Source: Mortierella alpina
Lineage: Eukaryota; Mortierellomycota; Mortierellomycetes; Mortierellales; Mortierellaceae
Assembly (NCBI GenBank): GCA_029449245.1
Contig: JANATF010000008.1
Coordinates: 1,488,001-1,552,000, forward strand
Direction of reading: 5' to 3'
Length of the DNA stretch: 64,000 nt
The notes beneath the pieces are model-generated. The model worked only from the letters and a program-made list of their open reading frames with translations. It was not told the origin of the DNA and made no database searches. Made by a program: the position numbers and the translations under genes. How positions within the stretch are numbered: position 1 is the stretch's first letter; each line of letters opens with the position of its first letter. Shown here in pieces: positions 53,001 through 64,000 of this stretch.

Positions 53001-53593
53001 GTGTGCTTGTCGTAAGCTGTGGTCAAGCTATTGAACACTTCTCTGTTTCGAAGTTTCTTAGTTCAACGCGATGTCTTGCTGCAGCTTAGATCTGGACTTG
53101 GATCTGGATCTGGATCTGGTTACTTCCTGTCTTTCATGACACGCAAAAAAGAAGAGAAGGTGAGACTTTCAATGCAGATGACTTGCAAGCATACAAAAGC
53201 GCAACTAATGCCGCAAAGGCATCATGGCGCGCTCTGCTGGGCAAGTGTGGACATGCTACATGGTGTAGGTGACAAAATGGCGAGCCGTCTGCTGCCTATT
53301 GCTATAAAGAACAGGCATCTCAAGGCTACATTGTTCACCTCTCGTCTTTCGTCCTTCATTTATCAACCTTGCCTGCCAAAAATGTCATCGTTTTCCCACT
53401 CTTCTGCTACCGTTCTGTCGTTTGTCCCTTATACAAACCAAACTTTGCACTTATGGCGCGTTGCTGCACCTTTTTTTGAGTAGGACCATTGTTGTGGTGT
53501 AACGCGTCGCGAACCAGATGAAAAAAGAAATTCGCGGTGGCTGGCTATATATATTTTGCTTCTTTTCATGGAACAGTTTCTCGACATCTTGTC
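50022..53593. other. 3.6-kb intergenic stretch
   Basis: The left 600 bp are the purine-rich (plus strand) leader and promoter of the monooxygenase. The remainder holds several open frames of 60-155 codons on both strands (for example 51542-51748, 51739-52047, 52332-52718, 53019-53483), none with domains, coding-type composition or convincing splice partners. An AGG microsatellite lies at 51815-51840 and a GGATCT repeat at 53091-53118. Confidence 0.4.
51815..51840. repeat. (AGG)n microsatellite
   Basis: Uninterrupted AGG/GGA triplets in non-coding DNA. Confidence 0.9.
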
Positions 53594-55172
53594 ATGACCC
53601 GCAGCCTCTGCTTTAATCAGCTCCATAGTTCAACGCACCGCACAATCAAAGCTTGGACAGCACCTTGCAACCTCATTCCTCATCGCTCATTCACTCAGTC
53701 GACCGGCAAAATGAGTCTTGCATATACTGCATTGCGAGCACAGGAGATCAAAGAGAACTTGGATGGAGTCAAGGCAAGGATGGATGAGGTTCTCCAGACT
53801 CAAGGCGGTGCTACCTCAAAGGTAGGTCGATTGTGCCGAGGGTGTACAGCTACCATGGTTTTTTATTCCTTTGTTCTGGTGCCATGTTAATGCATCGGAG
53901 CATTTCACAACCAAGAGAGTAGGCTGATTTCTTTTTTTGTGTGTTCTGGTAGGCACGGTTGGTGGCTGTGAGCAAGTACAAGCCAGCATCAGATATTCTA
54001 GCGGCCTACGAGAAGGCAGGACACCGCCATTTCGGAGAGAACTATGTACGTTGAAATCGAGCACTGTTGGATTAGAATGTCAACCTAAACGAGCCATCAG
54101 AAGACTTTGGTGTTGAGGAGGCTCATTCGTCATTTCTGTCTTCAATGCTAGGTTCAAGAGCTGGAGGAAAAGAGCAAAGAGGTATTCTGATCGTAGGGAA
54201 ATGAGTAATTATACAACCTTCGTGCTATCAATGTTGACAATGTTAGTGAATTGCCAATGTATCCAGTTGCCTAGTGATATTCGGTGGCACTTTATCGGCT
54301 CATTGCAATCCAACAAGTGCAGGACTGTTGCAGGTAATGGAGCTTATGCGCCTTTTGGGCAACTATTTACGGAGAATGGACTTGGCCGTCATCCGGTATC
54401 TTACCATTCGATTACCATCTCCTGGATATTAGCTATACCCAACCTTTTTGTTGTCGAGACGGTTGACAGTGCCAAGAAAGCGTCCACTTTGGACAAAGCG
54501 TGCGCGACAGCGGCGCGACCAGAGCCATTGCGCATCTTTTTACAAGTGAATACAAGTGGAGAGGAGTGTAAGTCCGTGGCAACATGCGAAGACAGGATTG
54601 TCATTTGAATATTGAGGATGATAGACTCATGAATGCTTGGGTTTCTCGATCCTACTTTCTTTGTTTAAGCCAAGAGCGGCATGTCAGCTAGCGAATCCTT
54701 AGAAGTCGCCCGACATGTCCTCTCAAGCTGCCCTCACCTCAAACTTGCAGGGCTAATGACCATTGGATCGCCTAATCCTGACTTGGAGAATGGGGAGAAT
54801 CCTGACTTCAAGGTAAGAAGACCTGGAGTCCACATCCGACAGTGAATAGGATGCATGGCCATCAGTAGGCGATACGGATCTACCACTCATGAGTCGTGTT
54901 ATATTGTCGCTTCTTTTAGGCGCTAAATCAATGCAGGACCGCCATTCAGGACACTCTACAGACCGAAGGACTGGAGCTAAGCATGGTATTGTGTGAAGAA
55001 CAGGGGTTACTTGGACGGCCGTTCTATGGCCAAGTTCTAATCATTGTGTGCTTCAAACTGTACATAGGGAATGAGTGATGATTTTCAGCGTGCTCTTCAG
55101 CAGGGATCGACCAACATCCGTGTGGGTAGCACAATCTTTGGTTCGCGACCCCCTTTCACAAAATCGAGCTAG
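53594..55172 (+). CDS. pyridoxal-phosphate homeostasis protein (PLPBP/YggS family)
   Basis: Eight exons, 53594-53821, 53953-54045, 54152-54181, 54267-54333, 54433-54567, 54670-54812, 54920-54985 and 55068-55172, give 288 aa; starting at ATG 53711 gives 249 aa. The fold is that of the alanine racemase N-terminal barrel. The PLP-lysine motif is [13 protein letters not shown], then [55 protein letters not shown] and [20 protein letters not shown] ending in SRP. Exon 3 is a 30-nt microexon. The protein binds PLP without known catalysis and buffers free PLP. The 39 residues between the two starts ([17 protein letters not shown]...) are basic, hydroxylated and acid-free, so the longer form may enter mitochondria. 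Confidence 0.93.
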
Positions 55173-56018
55173 GTGGGAATGATAAAAAATTAGAGCATTG
55201 CATTGCGTAGACAAACAAATTGAAGGGGGCAAACGAACTCCGCATGGAATTGTGTGCAAGAGCAGATTGTGTAAGCGCCTTTTCATCTCTGGAGAGAGTT
55301 CGGTCTGACCGCCGGATCGGCCCCTCAGAGCTGACGGTGCTAGTGGGAGAAATGGAGAATATGAAACTTTGGAACGCGGGTGGCCAAGCTGTGCGAATAT
55401 TTCTGCGACACCTATCAGCGGGCGAGATGTGCCTGAAGGTTTAATCAGATTCTTGTTCTGAGAGCAAACCTGGGGGATTCGCCCTCTTCCTCTCCTTCTG
55501 TCAATGGTGAGCGAGTGTGCGATGCTTGATACTGCAGTAGCGTCTGGCAGGGACTCGTGCCATGACCATGCGACCGAGTGCCGCATGTCAAATTGACATG
55601 GGCCATGCAGATAGACTCAGGAGAGAGGCACGCAGGAGGCAAGGTGAGACGGGTGAAGGGGAGCGAGACCCTTCGCGAGCGGATGGTGAGCGCGTTGACC
55701 TGATGGCGCTGACGCTCCACAACAATGACGAGTGCATGGACAGCTCGCTTTCTCCATCGTTGATTCCCCTCCAGGTCTTCGTTTTGGATAAGCAATCAGG
55801 ACGAAGGGACACGGCAGTGAGAATAGCTGGCCTTTATTTCATGGGCCATTATTTTTGCTCGTCTTTCCTTTCTCCTCTTTCTCTCTTCGTTGCTGTTCTG
55901 CTTTCCCCTACAACTCCACCACGCTTGACATCCTTAGCTCGCCAATTCTCCTTCTCTCTGCAATCAGTCACCTTCTTTCATCTCCCACGCGCACTCTTCA
56001 TCGTCGGTCACATCAGCT
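55173..56018. other. intergenic region, PLPBP to Skt5-like gene
   Basis: 846 bp without a recognised gene. The last 180 bp form the pyrimidine-rich leader of the Skt5-like gene. Longer overlapping frames (55053-55586 minus, 55562-56302 plus) are uninformative; the latter only overlaps the true coding exon in another frame. Confidence 0.4.
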
Positions 56019-58126
56019 ATGGCAGCAAGTGTCTCCCCAAGGATTCAGCATGGAGCAGTTTCAGAGCTAGCTGGCCAGGATCCAAGGGTCTCGCAAATCC
56101 AGCAGCCTGCACAGCCGGATCACAGCCAACAGGAACAGCAACAGCAGTTTTACAGCGACCTGATTCCACCACCCCCACCGCAGAAGGACTTGCCCTCAGA
56201 GCCACATATGCAGCAGATGCTGAGCCAACAAGAAGATCTGCCAGAGGGACAGGTGCAAATGTTGCAGATGCAGCAGCAACAACAGCAGCAGTTCGAGTAT
56301 GAACAGCAGCTCTATCTCCAGCAGCAGCAGCAACAATACGAGCAAGAGATGATGTACCAACAACAGATGGCTGGAGGCCAGGGCGACTGGCAGCAGAATC
56401 CTGATTCGCTGCTTCAAGACCCATCCGTCCTGTCCCATTCCCATCTCAAGCCTGGCCACAAGGCAACGCTGCTGTCCTACACCCAGACTCTTGAGCTCTA
56501 TCGCCAGAACGCCAAAAAGACGAATGACCCAGAACTCCAGTTCGAGTTTGCGGCTTTTATGATTGATGCTGGCAAGCCCCTGGAGGACCCACAGACGAGG
56601 ACGGAGCTCTTTGACGAGGCCATGAAGTTGCTTCGAAAATTAGCCACGAACGGCCACGCGGAATCACAACATTATTTGGCGGAGTGCTTTGCTTCAGGAT
56701 TCGCCAAGGGTAAGCCCGACTTTGACAAGGCTTTCCCTCTTTGGGTCCAGGCATCGAAACACGGTCATCCGGATGCCGCCTACCGAACAGGGAGGTGTTA
56801 TGATGAAGGGCTAGGCACTCGCAAGGACAATGCTAGGGCTGTACAGTTTTATAGGTAAGCAAACTTTTTTACTAGTGTTGATCAATGTCTTAGTCAAGTA
56901 GGACGGTGCGGGCGTCTCTCGCCTTTGTCCAATTCTCCTATTTTGTTTTGGGAGGAGTAAGATGTTGAGGCAGCCAGTACGGATCAAAAGCGTCTACAGC
57001 GAGCATACAGGGTACAAGCAAAGGGCAGAAAGCGCATTGGGACAGGTTTATGATAGGACAGGAACGAAACGGGATTTCACATTATCAACACGTCTGGACA
57101 GCACCCTATTTTTTTTGTTCGAGGGATTGTGGCATCCGTACGACGACATAAATAGGCGGCAGCAACTTGAAACACTCGATATGGCACAGGGAGGCGAGGG
57201 TCGAGAGGCGATGGTCCATACTGTTTTTCCGCAAATCGGTGCACATGCACCACTTTCCCCATGGGATTGGGCAGGGGACGCCAAACTTGCGATTCGTTTG
57301 TAGCTATGTCTGAGAAAGAAGTGATGTCAAATCTTACACTCTCTCTAGGAGGAAAAAGGCTGTGCCTTGCCCACGCTCGTTAGAACATATGCGATTGTGA
57401 TTATTAATGGCTGTAGTATCAATTCTTTCCTTTCATGACGGTATATATAGGAAAGCTGCTTCCGCAAATCATCCTGGAGCAATGTGGCGTTTGGGAGTTG
57501 TTACTCTCTATGGAGAGCTTGGAGTGGCAGCTTCACCAAGAGATGGCGTCAAATGGCTCAAGCGTTCGTCTCAGGCAGCTACACCCGAATTCCCGTTTGC
57601 GCTTTATGAGCTGGCTCAGTTGCACGAGCGCGGAATCGAAAACATTGTCTTTGTCGACCCAGATTACTCTGTCTCGCTCTATTCCCAGGCTGCGGAGCTG
57701 GGCCATGCAGCCTCGGCGTTTAGACTGGGCGAATGCTGGGAGTATGGCAAACTCGGCTGCAAACAGGATCCACGCCTCTCGATTCATTACTACACCCTAG
57801 CAGCGCAGCAGGAGCATCCCGAGGCTTGCTTTGCGCTGGCGGCTTGGTATCTGGTCGGATCACAGGGGATTTTGCCTCAGTCGGATGCAGAGGCGTATAT
57901 CTGGGCAAAGCGAGCAGCGGACAAGGATCTACCCAAGGCGTTGTATGCGATGGGATATTTCACAGAAGTTGGGATTGGTCCACGCAAGGACATGGAGGAG
58001 GCCATTGAGTGGTACAAAAAGGCATCGGCGGCTGGAGACAAGCGTGCCACAGAACGCTTGGAGGGAGTGCCCGTGAATGCCAAGAAGGACGACAAGGGAA
58101 ATAACGAGAAGTGTACCATTATGTAG
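56019..58126 (+). CDS. Skt5/Chs4-like chitin synthase activator, Sel1 repeats
   Basis: Two exons, 56019-56854 and 57451-58126, give 503 aa. The first 145 residues are Gln/Pro-rich and include three poly-Gln blocks. Sel1-like repeats follow from about 165 to 480, recognised by the AxYxxGxxYExGxGxxKDxxxAxxWYxxAA pattern, e.g. DAAYRTGRCYDEGLGTRKDN, SAFRLGECWEYGKLGCKQDP, KALYAMGYFTEVGIGPRKDM. The protein ends EKCTIM: Cys four residues from the end forms a CaaX box for prenylation, as in yeast Chs4/Skt5, which activates chitin synthase III at the bud neck and septum. The intron is 596 nt, far longer than most here, and contains a 113-codon open frame. Confidence 0.9.
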
Positions 58127-59493
58127 TTTATCCCGCACCTCCTGCCACCTTCTGCTCCACTTCTGACTATTGCGTTTTTGTTGCTTCTTTGTTGTTCGAA
58201 TTTCTTAATGTCCCTTATGCCCTTCATATAAAAAAAGCGATGATGTGAAAGATACTTGGACGAAAGAAAGGCGTGCAGGCTTGGCGTCGGGCCAAAGAGA
58301 ATAGATGTCTGTGCCACTGAAGCAACAGCGAGATGAGCTGACGCGGTGTAGTAATGTGGCGTGAGTAAACGTGGCAAGGAAAACGTAAGAAGGGAGCACG
58401 AGCGTCGTTCTCGGGACGACAAAGGGTACCTTTACACCCCGCTCACTTTGTTTCGCCGCGTGGGCTACAAACAACGGGGTATGGACTCGCGACTCACTCA
58501 GACAGAGATATCGCACACACGCAGACACACACACACATGCGACTACAAACAAAAAGCTGGGTCCTCGAGATCAAGGCATTGCATCCCACACACAAACAGC
58601 CCTTCCGCTGTTCTCGAGTATGAAACGCGAAGGCATTTACAATGCACGACAACGAGGGTGTGTTGTCCCACATATCAGCGGAGGTTGAGGTTTTTCAATA
58701 CACCCGAGTTCGACAGGGTGTAGCTCAGAGGGGCATGGTGTGGCGATGAGCGTCGGCCGTTGTGGAGATTCAGTGCTTAAGCGAGGGCAGTGCCAGTCCC
58801 TACGAGGGTCGATCCTATAGAGCCGATCGGCGCGTCAACCATGGTGAAAGATACACCCGAAAAAAGGAGCTGGGTGCGTGTCTTGTCGCCCCAGGCTCTC
58901 GATGCACTCAACGGTGGCCATGCAGTCGAAGCTATTATGGCAGTGCGTGGCATGGCAGAAAGAAACGTGTCTGTAGGGCGAGGGACAGGGCGGTGTGCAC
59001 CATGGACCGTATGGGCAATAACAAGAAAGACGAGGACGAGACGAGGCTGTTTCCCTCACCTCTCATTCCTCCTTTTCTCTGGTCTCGTTCTCTCCGCCTC
59101 TTGTTTCTTTCTTTCGTTCTCTCGTTTCTCTCGTTCTCTCTTTCTTCTCTCTTCTCTTTCTTCCTCACTACCTGACCTTCCTCTCTGAGTGCCCTGCTCT
59201 GTCTGCATACTACTACCATACCATACCGCCATCATCGGCGTCCTCCCTTTTCCATATTCATCGTATTTGTATTTCTTGCATGCAGTCATCTCTCTTCTGT
59301 TCTGTCCAGCCTTCTTCCTTCTGTCCCACGCCTCCTCCCTCATGCGAGCTGTCCGCCTCGAGCAGCTAGTCTAGTCTCATCTCTTCATCTCCTCGCCGTC
59401 ACTACTCCTTGTCCTCAGCTCAAGCATTTCACACCCCTTCAACCTTCATACACACTGCGCTGCAACCGTTGACACCTTGTCATCTGTTGCACT
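58127..59493. other. intergenic region, Skt5-like to deubiquitinase gene
   Basis: 1.37 kb without a recognised gene. From 59075 it is very pyrimidine-rich (TTTCTTTCGTTCTCTCG type), consistent with the promoter and leader of the deubiquitinase. Overlapping frames at 58762-59188 are low complexity. Confidence 0.45.
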
Positions 59494-62400
59494 ATGGCCC
59501 TGCTCAAATGGATGGGTGTGGTATGTTCCCCTCGAGTCTCCTTTTGCTTGTGCTCAAGTCCACCTTCTCAAATACTCACGTCAACACCAGAACAAAGGAC
59601 TTGTGTGTGTATGCGTCTGTTTGAATGCCTATGCGTTTTGAATAAGGATCGAACTGGACAGCAAAACAGGTGTTTTAGTCTTGATGCATGCATCTTTTTT
59701 TTTTTTTTTTTTTTTTTCCCATGCCTACCTTTTGCAAGCGAACATTTAGCTCTTTTTCTTCACTCCTCTTTGCTTACTGCTACACCCGACATGCATCTTT
59801 TCGTGTTGCTGTTGTTATGCATACGCTCTCCTGTGGAGGGTAGCTTGGAACACAAGAACACTCTTTCCAGAGGAGTTGTTGACAGGAATCAGAATGCGTT
59901 TAGAATTGTAGCTCACTCTTGGACAATGGTCCCTTTTTTCTCGCACCTGTCATAGAGTCAACCAGAGAAGGCGGTGGCGAACGATGTGCCTATTGGTCTT
60001 GAGAATGTAAGATTTGTTTTGATGAGTTTGCTGGGGTATTTACGCCTGATTCGAGGGAATGTGGGGGTGGTGTGCCTACATCCAGACAGAGGTAGGCGAC
60101 GCTGCTTTGTTTGGTGCGCTGTGGTTGGCTGTAGGCATATGGGCAAACAACAAAGTGCCCCCAACAGCCAGCGCAAAACGCAACGTGGGCGAAGGACACT
60201 GTGCTCTTTTACAACAAAACGAAAGCCTATTGTGCCCAGGGCAGGACACAGCGACAACCATGCTGCTGAAAGGAGTGAGCTGATCCATTTGTCTTCTTTG
60301 TCTGTTCATTTGCATCTGCTGCCTTGACAACTCCCAGTTTGGAAACACATGGTAAGACTTTGCAAAAGTGCAACAGTCGCTACGCTGTGCTGTAGCTACA
60401 CTTGTGTGTGCGATCGATGAGGCTAATCGTATTGCTTCTTGTTGACCTGTAGCTACTGCAATTCGATACTTCAGGCATTATACTACTGCCGTCCGTTCCG
60501 AGACTGTGTGTTGGGATATCAGACTGGAGCTGGCTCCATGGTCTCGCACTATCCTGCTAGTCCCATGACGCCGGCGTTCAGTCTAAACAGTAACAGCAGC
60601 AGCGCGCCATCATCCTACTTCGCGCCACAGCCATCTTCAGGAACAACGCCCGGCGCAGCTTCTATCATGTCACCCAACGGGGCGCTTTCAACACCAAGCA
60701 GCAGAAGCCATCAGCGGGACACGAGTAGCAATGGCACGGCGGCAGCGGCAGCACAGCGGAACATTGTCGGTGTCCTCTTGCCCAATGGTGGAGGTCCAGA
60801 TCCAGATTCGGCACCTCAGGAGTCCATGTTTCTTTGCCTCCAGGACTTGTTCTTGCGGATCCAGAATCATTCCAAGAAGACGCAGTTTTTTACTCCGACC
60901 GCATTTGTGGCAAAGGTCAAGAAGGAAAACGGTAAGGCTCATATATTTGTGCCTTCTTGGTCAGTGCATTTCGTGTCCACTAGTCTTAAAGCAAGAGCGA
61001 CCAGTCAACCAAAAAGAAAAAAAAACCACTAAACTCGACTCGCTCCGACTCCCTTTTCTTGCGTCTCCAAGAGTTATTTAGGAGCTCAATGCATCAGGAT
61101 GCCCACGAATTTCTCATGTTCATCATCAGCACTATTTCTGAGGATATCGAAGCCGATATGAAGAAGGGCCAGAAGGAGCTCGAGGACACTATGACGAAGA
61201 TGGTGCCCAATGGAGCCGGAAACAGCGTGGCTAGTAGCAGTAGCGTCACTAATGGATCGATCGGGGCTCACTCCAAAGGCTCGACAGAGGAGGTAGCCAT
61301 GACACTTTCGGGCGGAGATGAAGTGAGGATAAAAGTGAATGGGACCGATATCAACACTTATTCGACTTCAGGAGAGAGTAGCCATGGTAATGGCCACGGT
61401 GGAGAGTCGATTGGAGACCGATCCTCTATTCAGTCTGAAAGCACAATACCCAAGCCCAAGGAGAAGATGTGGGTCCAAAAGCTGTTCGAGGGACAATTGA
61501 CGAATGAAATCAAGTGCCTTACGTGCGAGAAGGTAAATGTTCATAATCGTCCTATTGACCAACGACCGAATCAACAATAGCAGGGTTAAGGGTGTCTAAC
61601 AATGTCTTCTATTGATTCATTAGACTACTAGCAGGGCAGAGTCGTTTATGGATCTCTCGCTGGATATCGAGCAAAACTCTTCAGTGACGAGCTGTCTTCG
61701 GCAATTCTCGGCATCAGAAATGCTTTGTCACAAAGACAAGTTTTATTGCGACGAATGCTGTGGTCTGCAGGAGGCTGAGAAAAGGTATGGCAAACAAAGA
61801 ACTGCCATTTCAGGCTTTCGGAAAGATCTGCATGTGGTATGGGTTTGATGATTAACAAGTCTTGTGCACCTTTGATTAGGATGAAGATTCAGGTCCTTCC
61901 CAATATCCTCTCGCTTCACCTGAAGCGGTTTAAATATCAGGAGGCGCTCCAGAAATACGTCAAGCTGTCATACCGAGTGTCGTTTCCTTTGGAACTACGA
62001 CTCTTCAACACGGTTGACGACATGGAGGATCCGGATAGGATTTATGATTTGAATGCATTTGTGGTGCATGTAGGAAGTGGACCTCATCACGGGCACTATG
62101 TTGCGGTGGTCAAACATCAGGATCGTTGGCTTCTTTTCGATGATGAGACCGTCGAGGTACAGATACGCTTTTGCTTGCTTGATCGACCGGCTTCAAGAGA
62201 TCCATGTTAATGTGTGGATTGGATTTCTTACTCTTTCCTAGACCATTGACGAATCTGATATTCACAAGTACTTTGGGGACTCTGCACAACTTGGATCAGG
62301 ATATGTGCTCTTTTATCAGGCGCGCGACTTGGACAACACGATTGCGCCCATGCAGTGGGCGCAGCAGCAGATGCAGCCATCTTTCTCACTGAAAAACCCT

Positions 62401-63048
62401 GCGAACGGAGCACATTCGGCAGCAAATGGACTCGGACCAGGGGAAGTAGAGCATTTCGGAGGATTGATGCCACATACGCAGCAACAAGAATTGATCCACA
62501 AGCAACTGGCAAGTCGGCATCAGCAACAGCAAGGAGGCGGCGGTTTTGGTTCGTTCTTCAACAGCGGACCACCCTCCATCACAACTCCAAGCCCAGTTGC
62601 TCCAGCCCACTTGTCCAATGGTCCACGGAGTCCGACGCAGATACAAGACCCTAATATGCTGAATGGCCAGAGAATTTCGAGTGGATCCTATGTATACACT
62701 AATGGTGTAGCAGCAGCCACGGCGACGGGGCAGCCGCACTATTCATCCGCAAATAGTTACCACGTCAATGGACCCGTCGAGCCATTGCCGCATACGCTAT
62801 CCTCACCTATTTCCACTGGATATTCGAATGGAGGCGGTGCTCCCTTCTCGCCTACACTACCCTCGCAGCATAGTCCCTCCAAGTCATCGACATTCTCAAC
62901 CTCGGCACCCCATACCACGATTGATCCAGCCAAACTAAAGCGGGCACAGAGCACCCCCAGGATCAGCCTCGCCTCGGCAGCAAAGTCGCTGGGAGCCTCG
63001 GGGGGCAAATCTTTCATGGGTAGTCTGCGAGGTGGAGGTGGGTCTTGA
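59494..63048 (+). CDS. ubiquitin-specific protease, USP12/46 (fungal CreB/Ubp9-13) type
   Basis: Eight exons, 59494-59520, 59956-60006, 60338-60351, 60453-60931, 61072-61532, 61624-61784, 61880-62156 and 62242-63048, give 758 aa. The Cys box is [20 protein letters not shown]; the catalytic Cys is about residue 31. Later motifs are [20 protein letters not shown], zinc-binding CLTCEK and [22 protein letters not shown], the His box [15 protein letters not shown] (His about 467) and [11 protein letters not shown]. Exon 3 is a 14-nt microexon, and the Cys codon is split between exons 3 and 4. There are Ser/Gly-rich inserts in the finger region and a ~240-residue disordered tail. Relatives act with WD40 partners: fungal CreB-CreC in carbon catabolite control, animal USP12/46 with UAF1. 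No WD40 partner is in this window. Confidence 0.95.
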
Positions 63049-64000
63049 TGGAAGGCAGCGTTGCCAGCTTTTGGAGTACGATGTACGGCCATCGCGAGTA
63101 CTGATACATAAAAAAAAAAAGAAGCCAACAATAAACAAAAGACCACCTTCTTTGTTCGCTCAATGAGGCACACAGTATGTACAGTTACAGTTCACAGTAC
63201 TGTACTGCGGAACACTCTTTCTCCGAAAAGCAAAAATTGTACAGCAGCGAGAATATTAGTACGTACTATTGTTCTGGGGGATTTTGGTTTTTGGGGCAAA
63301 GAAGTGCAGCAGCTGGTAGAAAGGAGGCACCCAGAGGGAAAGAAGGAAGGGGCACGGAACAAGAGGGGAGAAGAAGCAACGCGGGGGAGGCTAGGAGAGG
63401 CCAGGAGAGGCGTGGGTGAAGAGGGATGAAGGGTACATCCGAAAGGAGGCCATGGCGGTGTCCAAGGGTGGCTGCCGCAAGTGATTGGGGTTGGAAGCCA
63501 GACTGGGCTACTGAGACCTTGGAAGTTTGGTTGGTCGCGTGGTGTGAAACTGAGTTTTCGCGGCAGAAGGCAGTGCTTGGCCCTGGTCCCTGGGTCCGTG
63601 GATGTGCCCGGGCCAGAGAGCCTTCTTCAATGAGCCGAAGGCAGGCAACGGCATCTTTGCATCGGCGCAGTAGGAGATGGGCCGAGGGGCAAAGGGAGGA
63701 CGCTTTGTAAAAACGCCTCTCATAAGCCCTATGCATTTGTCTTTAGCGTGGGCTTGGACATAAAGAAAACGAGGTAGCTGAGTGCCAAGATGCCACGCTT
63801 GCATTCATAATCAACCCTGCCTGGTGTGCTCTATCGGCAGAACGGTGAATAGCGTGCGGGCTCCCGTTATGGACTTACTCTGGGGTATCTGCCCGCATAC
63901 AGGGGAGCCCTGTTTCGGGCACTGTGCTGGCCAAAGACATGATGGAATAAAAGAAGTGCAAAAGAATTCATCTCCCTTCTTACCGTCAGCTTGGATTGCT
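63049..64000. other. right-edge intergenic region
   Basis: 952 bp with no recognised gene. Short frames at 63266-63804 on both strands overlap each other and resemble nothing. The 3' flank of the deubiquitinase includes AATAAA at 63129-63134, a plausible poly(A) signal. Confidence 0.4.

Noticed and set aside
53019-53483. 154-codon plus-strand open frame upstream of PLPBP
   Set aside because: It contains a GGATCT simple repeat coding Gly-Ser and otherwise random composition; it is more likely promoter sequence.
58762-59188. Open frames of 132-138 codons before the deubiquitinase gene
   Set aside because: They overlap each other in two frames, end in Leu/Phe/Ser low complexity and lie in the pyrimidine-rich leader.

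Overview
The window comes from the nuclear genome of a filamentous fungus. Nearly every gene carries several short GT-AG introns. The products are eukaryotic: RPB9, TIM23, PEX10, stomatin-like protein 2, TBCK and a Skt5-type chitin synthase activator. Low-complexity Gln/Ser/Pro tracts are frequent, and there are two secreted lytic polysaccharide monooxygenases (LPMOs). Overall style (arrestin paralogs, TBCK, FAD monooxygenases with long tails) suggests an early-diverging lineage such as Mortierellomycotina; that placement is inference from gene flavour, not from a marker alignment. Exon models were built by hand from splice signals, and every multi-exon gene was checked for reading-frame continuity.

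Layout. 1-2676: no recognisable gene. 2677-5503 (+): Kelch/BTB protein. 8255-10765 (+): mitochondrial proline dehydrogenase with an EF-hand pair. 11047-15164 (-): TBCK (pseudokinase, TBC, rhodanese). 15.4-18.3 kb: a MITE-like element, a tRNA-Lys(CTT) with an unusual upstream repeat complex, and decayed retroelement ORFs. 18495-22550 (-): two arrestin-fold genes in tandem. 23798-24834 (-): secreted LPMO. 25200-25997 (-): TLC-domain ER membrane protein, divergent from RPB9 (26614-27263, +). 27403-28889 (-): stomatin-like protein 2. 29.6-31.8 kb: tandem array of ~580 bp units. 33588-34346 (+): second LPMO. 35.4-37.1 kb: a second identical tRNA-Lys, inverted, with the same upstream complex, followed by a long foldback repeat. 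37404-38936 (-): PEX10. 40223-42993 (-): Mutator-like (MULE) transposase. 43463-44519 (+): TIM23. 44841-46229 (-): xylose-reductase-type aldo-keto reductase. 46706-50021 (-): FAD monooxygenase with a very long disordered tail. 53594-55172 (+): PLP homeostasis protein. 56019-58126 (+): Skt5/Chs4-like Sel1-repeat protein ending in a prenylation box. 59494-63048 (+): USP12/46-type deubiquitinase.

The coding genes are mostly unlinked housekeeping genes with no metabolic cluster. Mitochondrial functions recur (proline oxidation, cristae/proteostasis scaffold, inner-membrane import, possibly a mitochondrial PLP-binding protein), as do cell-wall functions (two LPMOs, chitin synthase activator). The least ordinary content is non-coding: two identical tRNA-Lys genes ~20 kb apart in inverted orientation, each preceded by the same tRNA-like relic and a GGTCAA-rich element; a foldback repeat built of palindromic G/C-run units; a MITE with 56-bp terminal inverted repeats; and a tandem repeat array with an insertion in its last unit.
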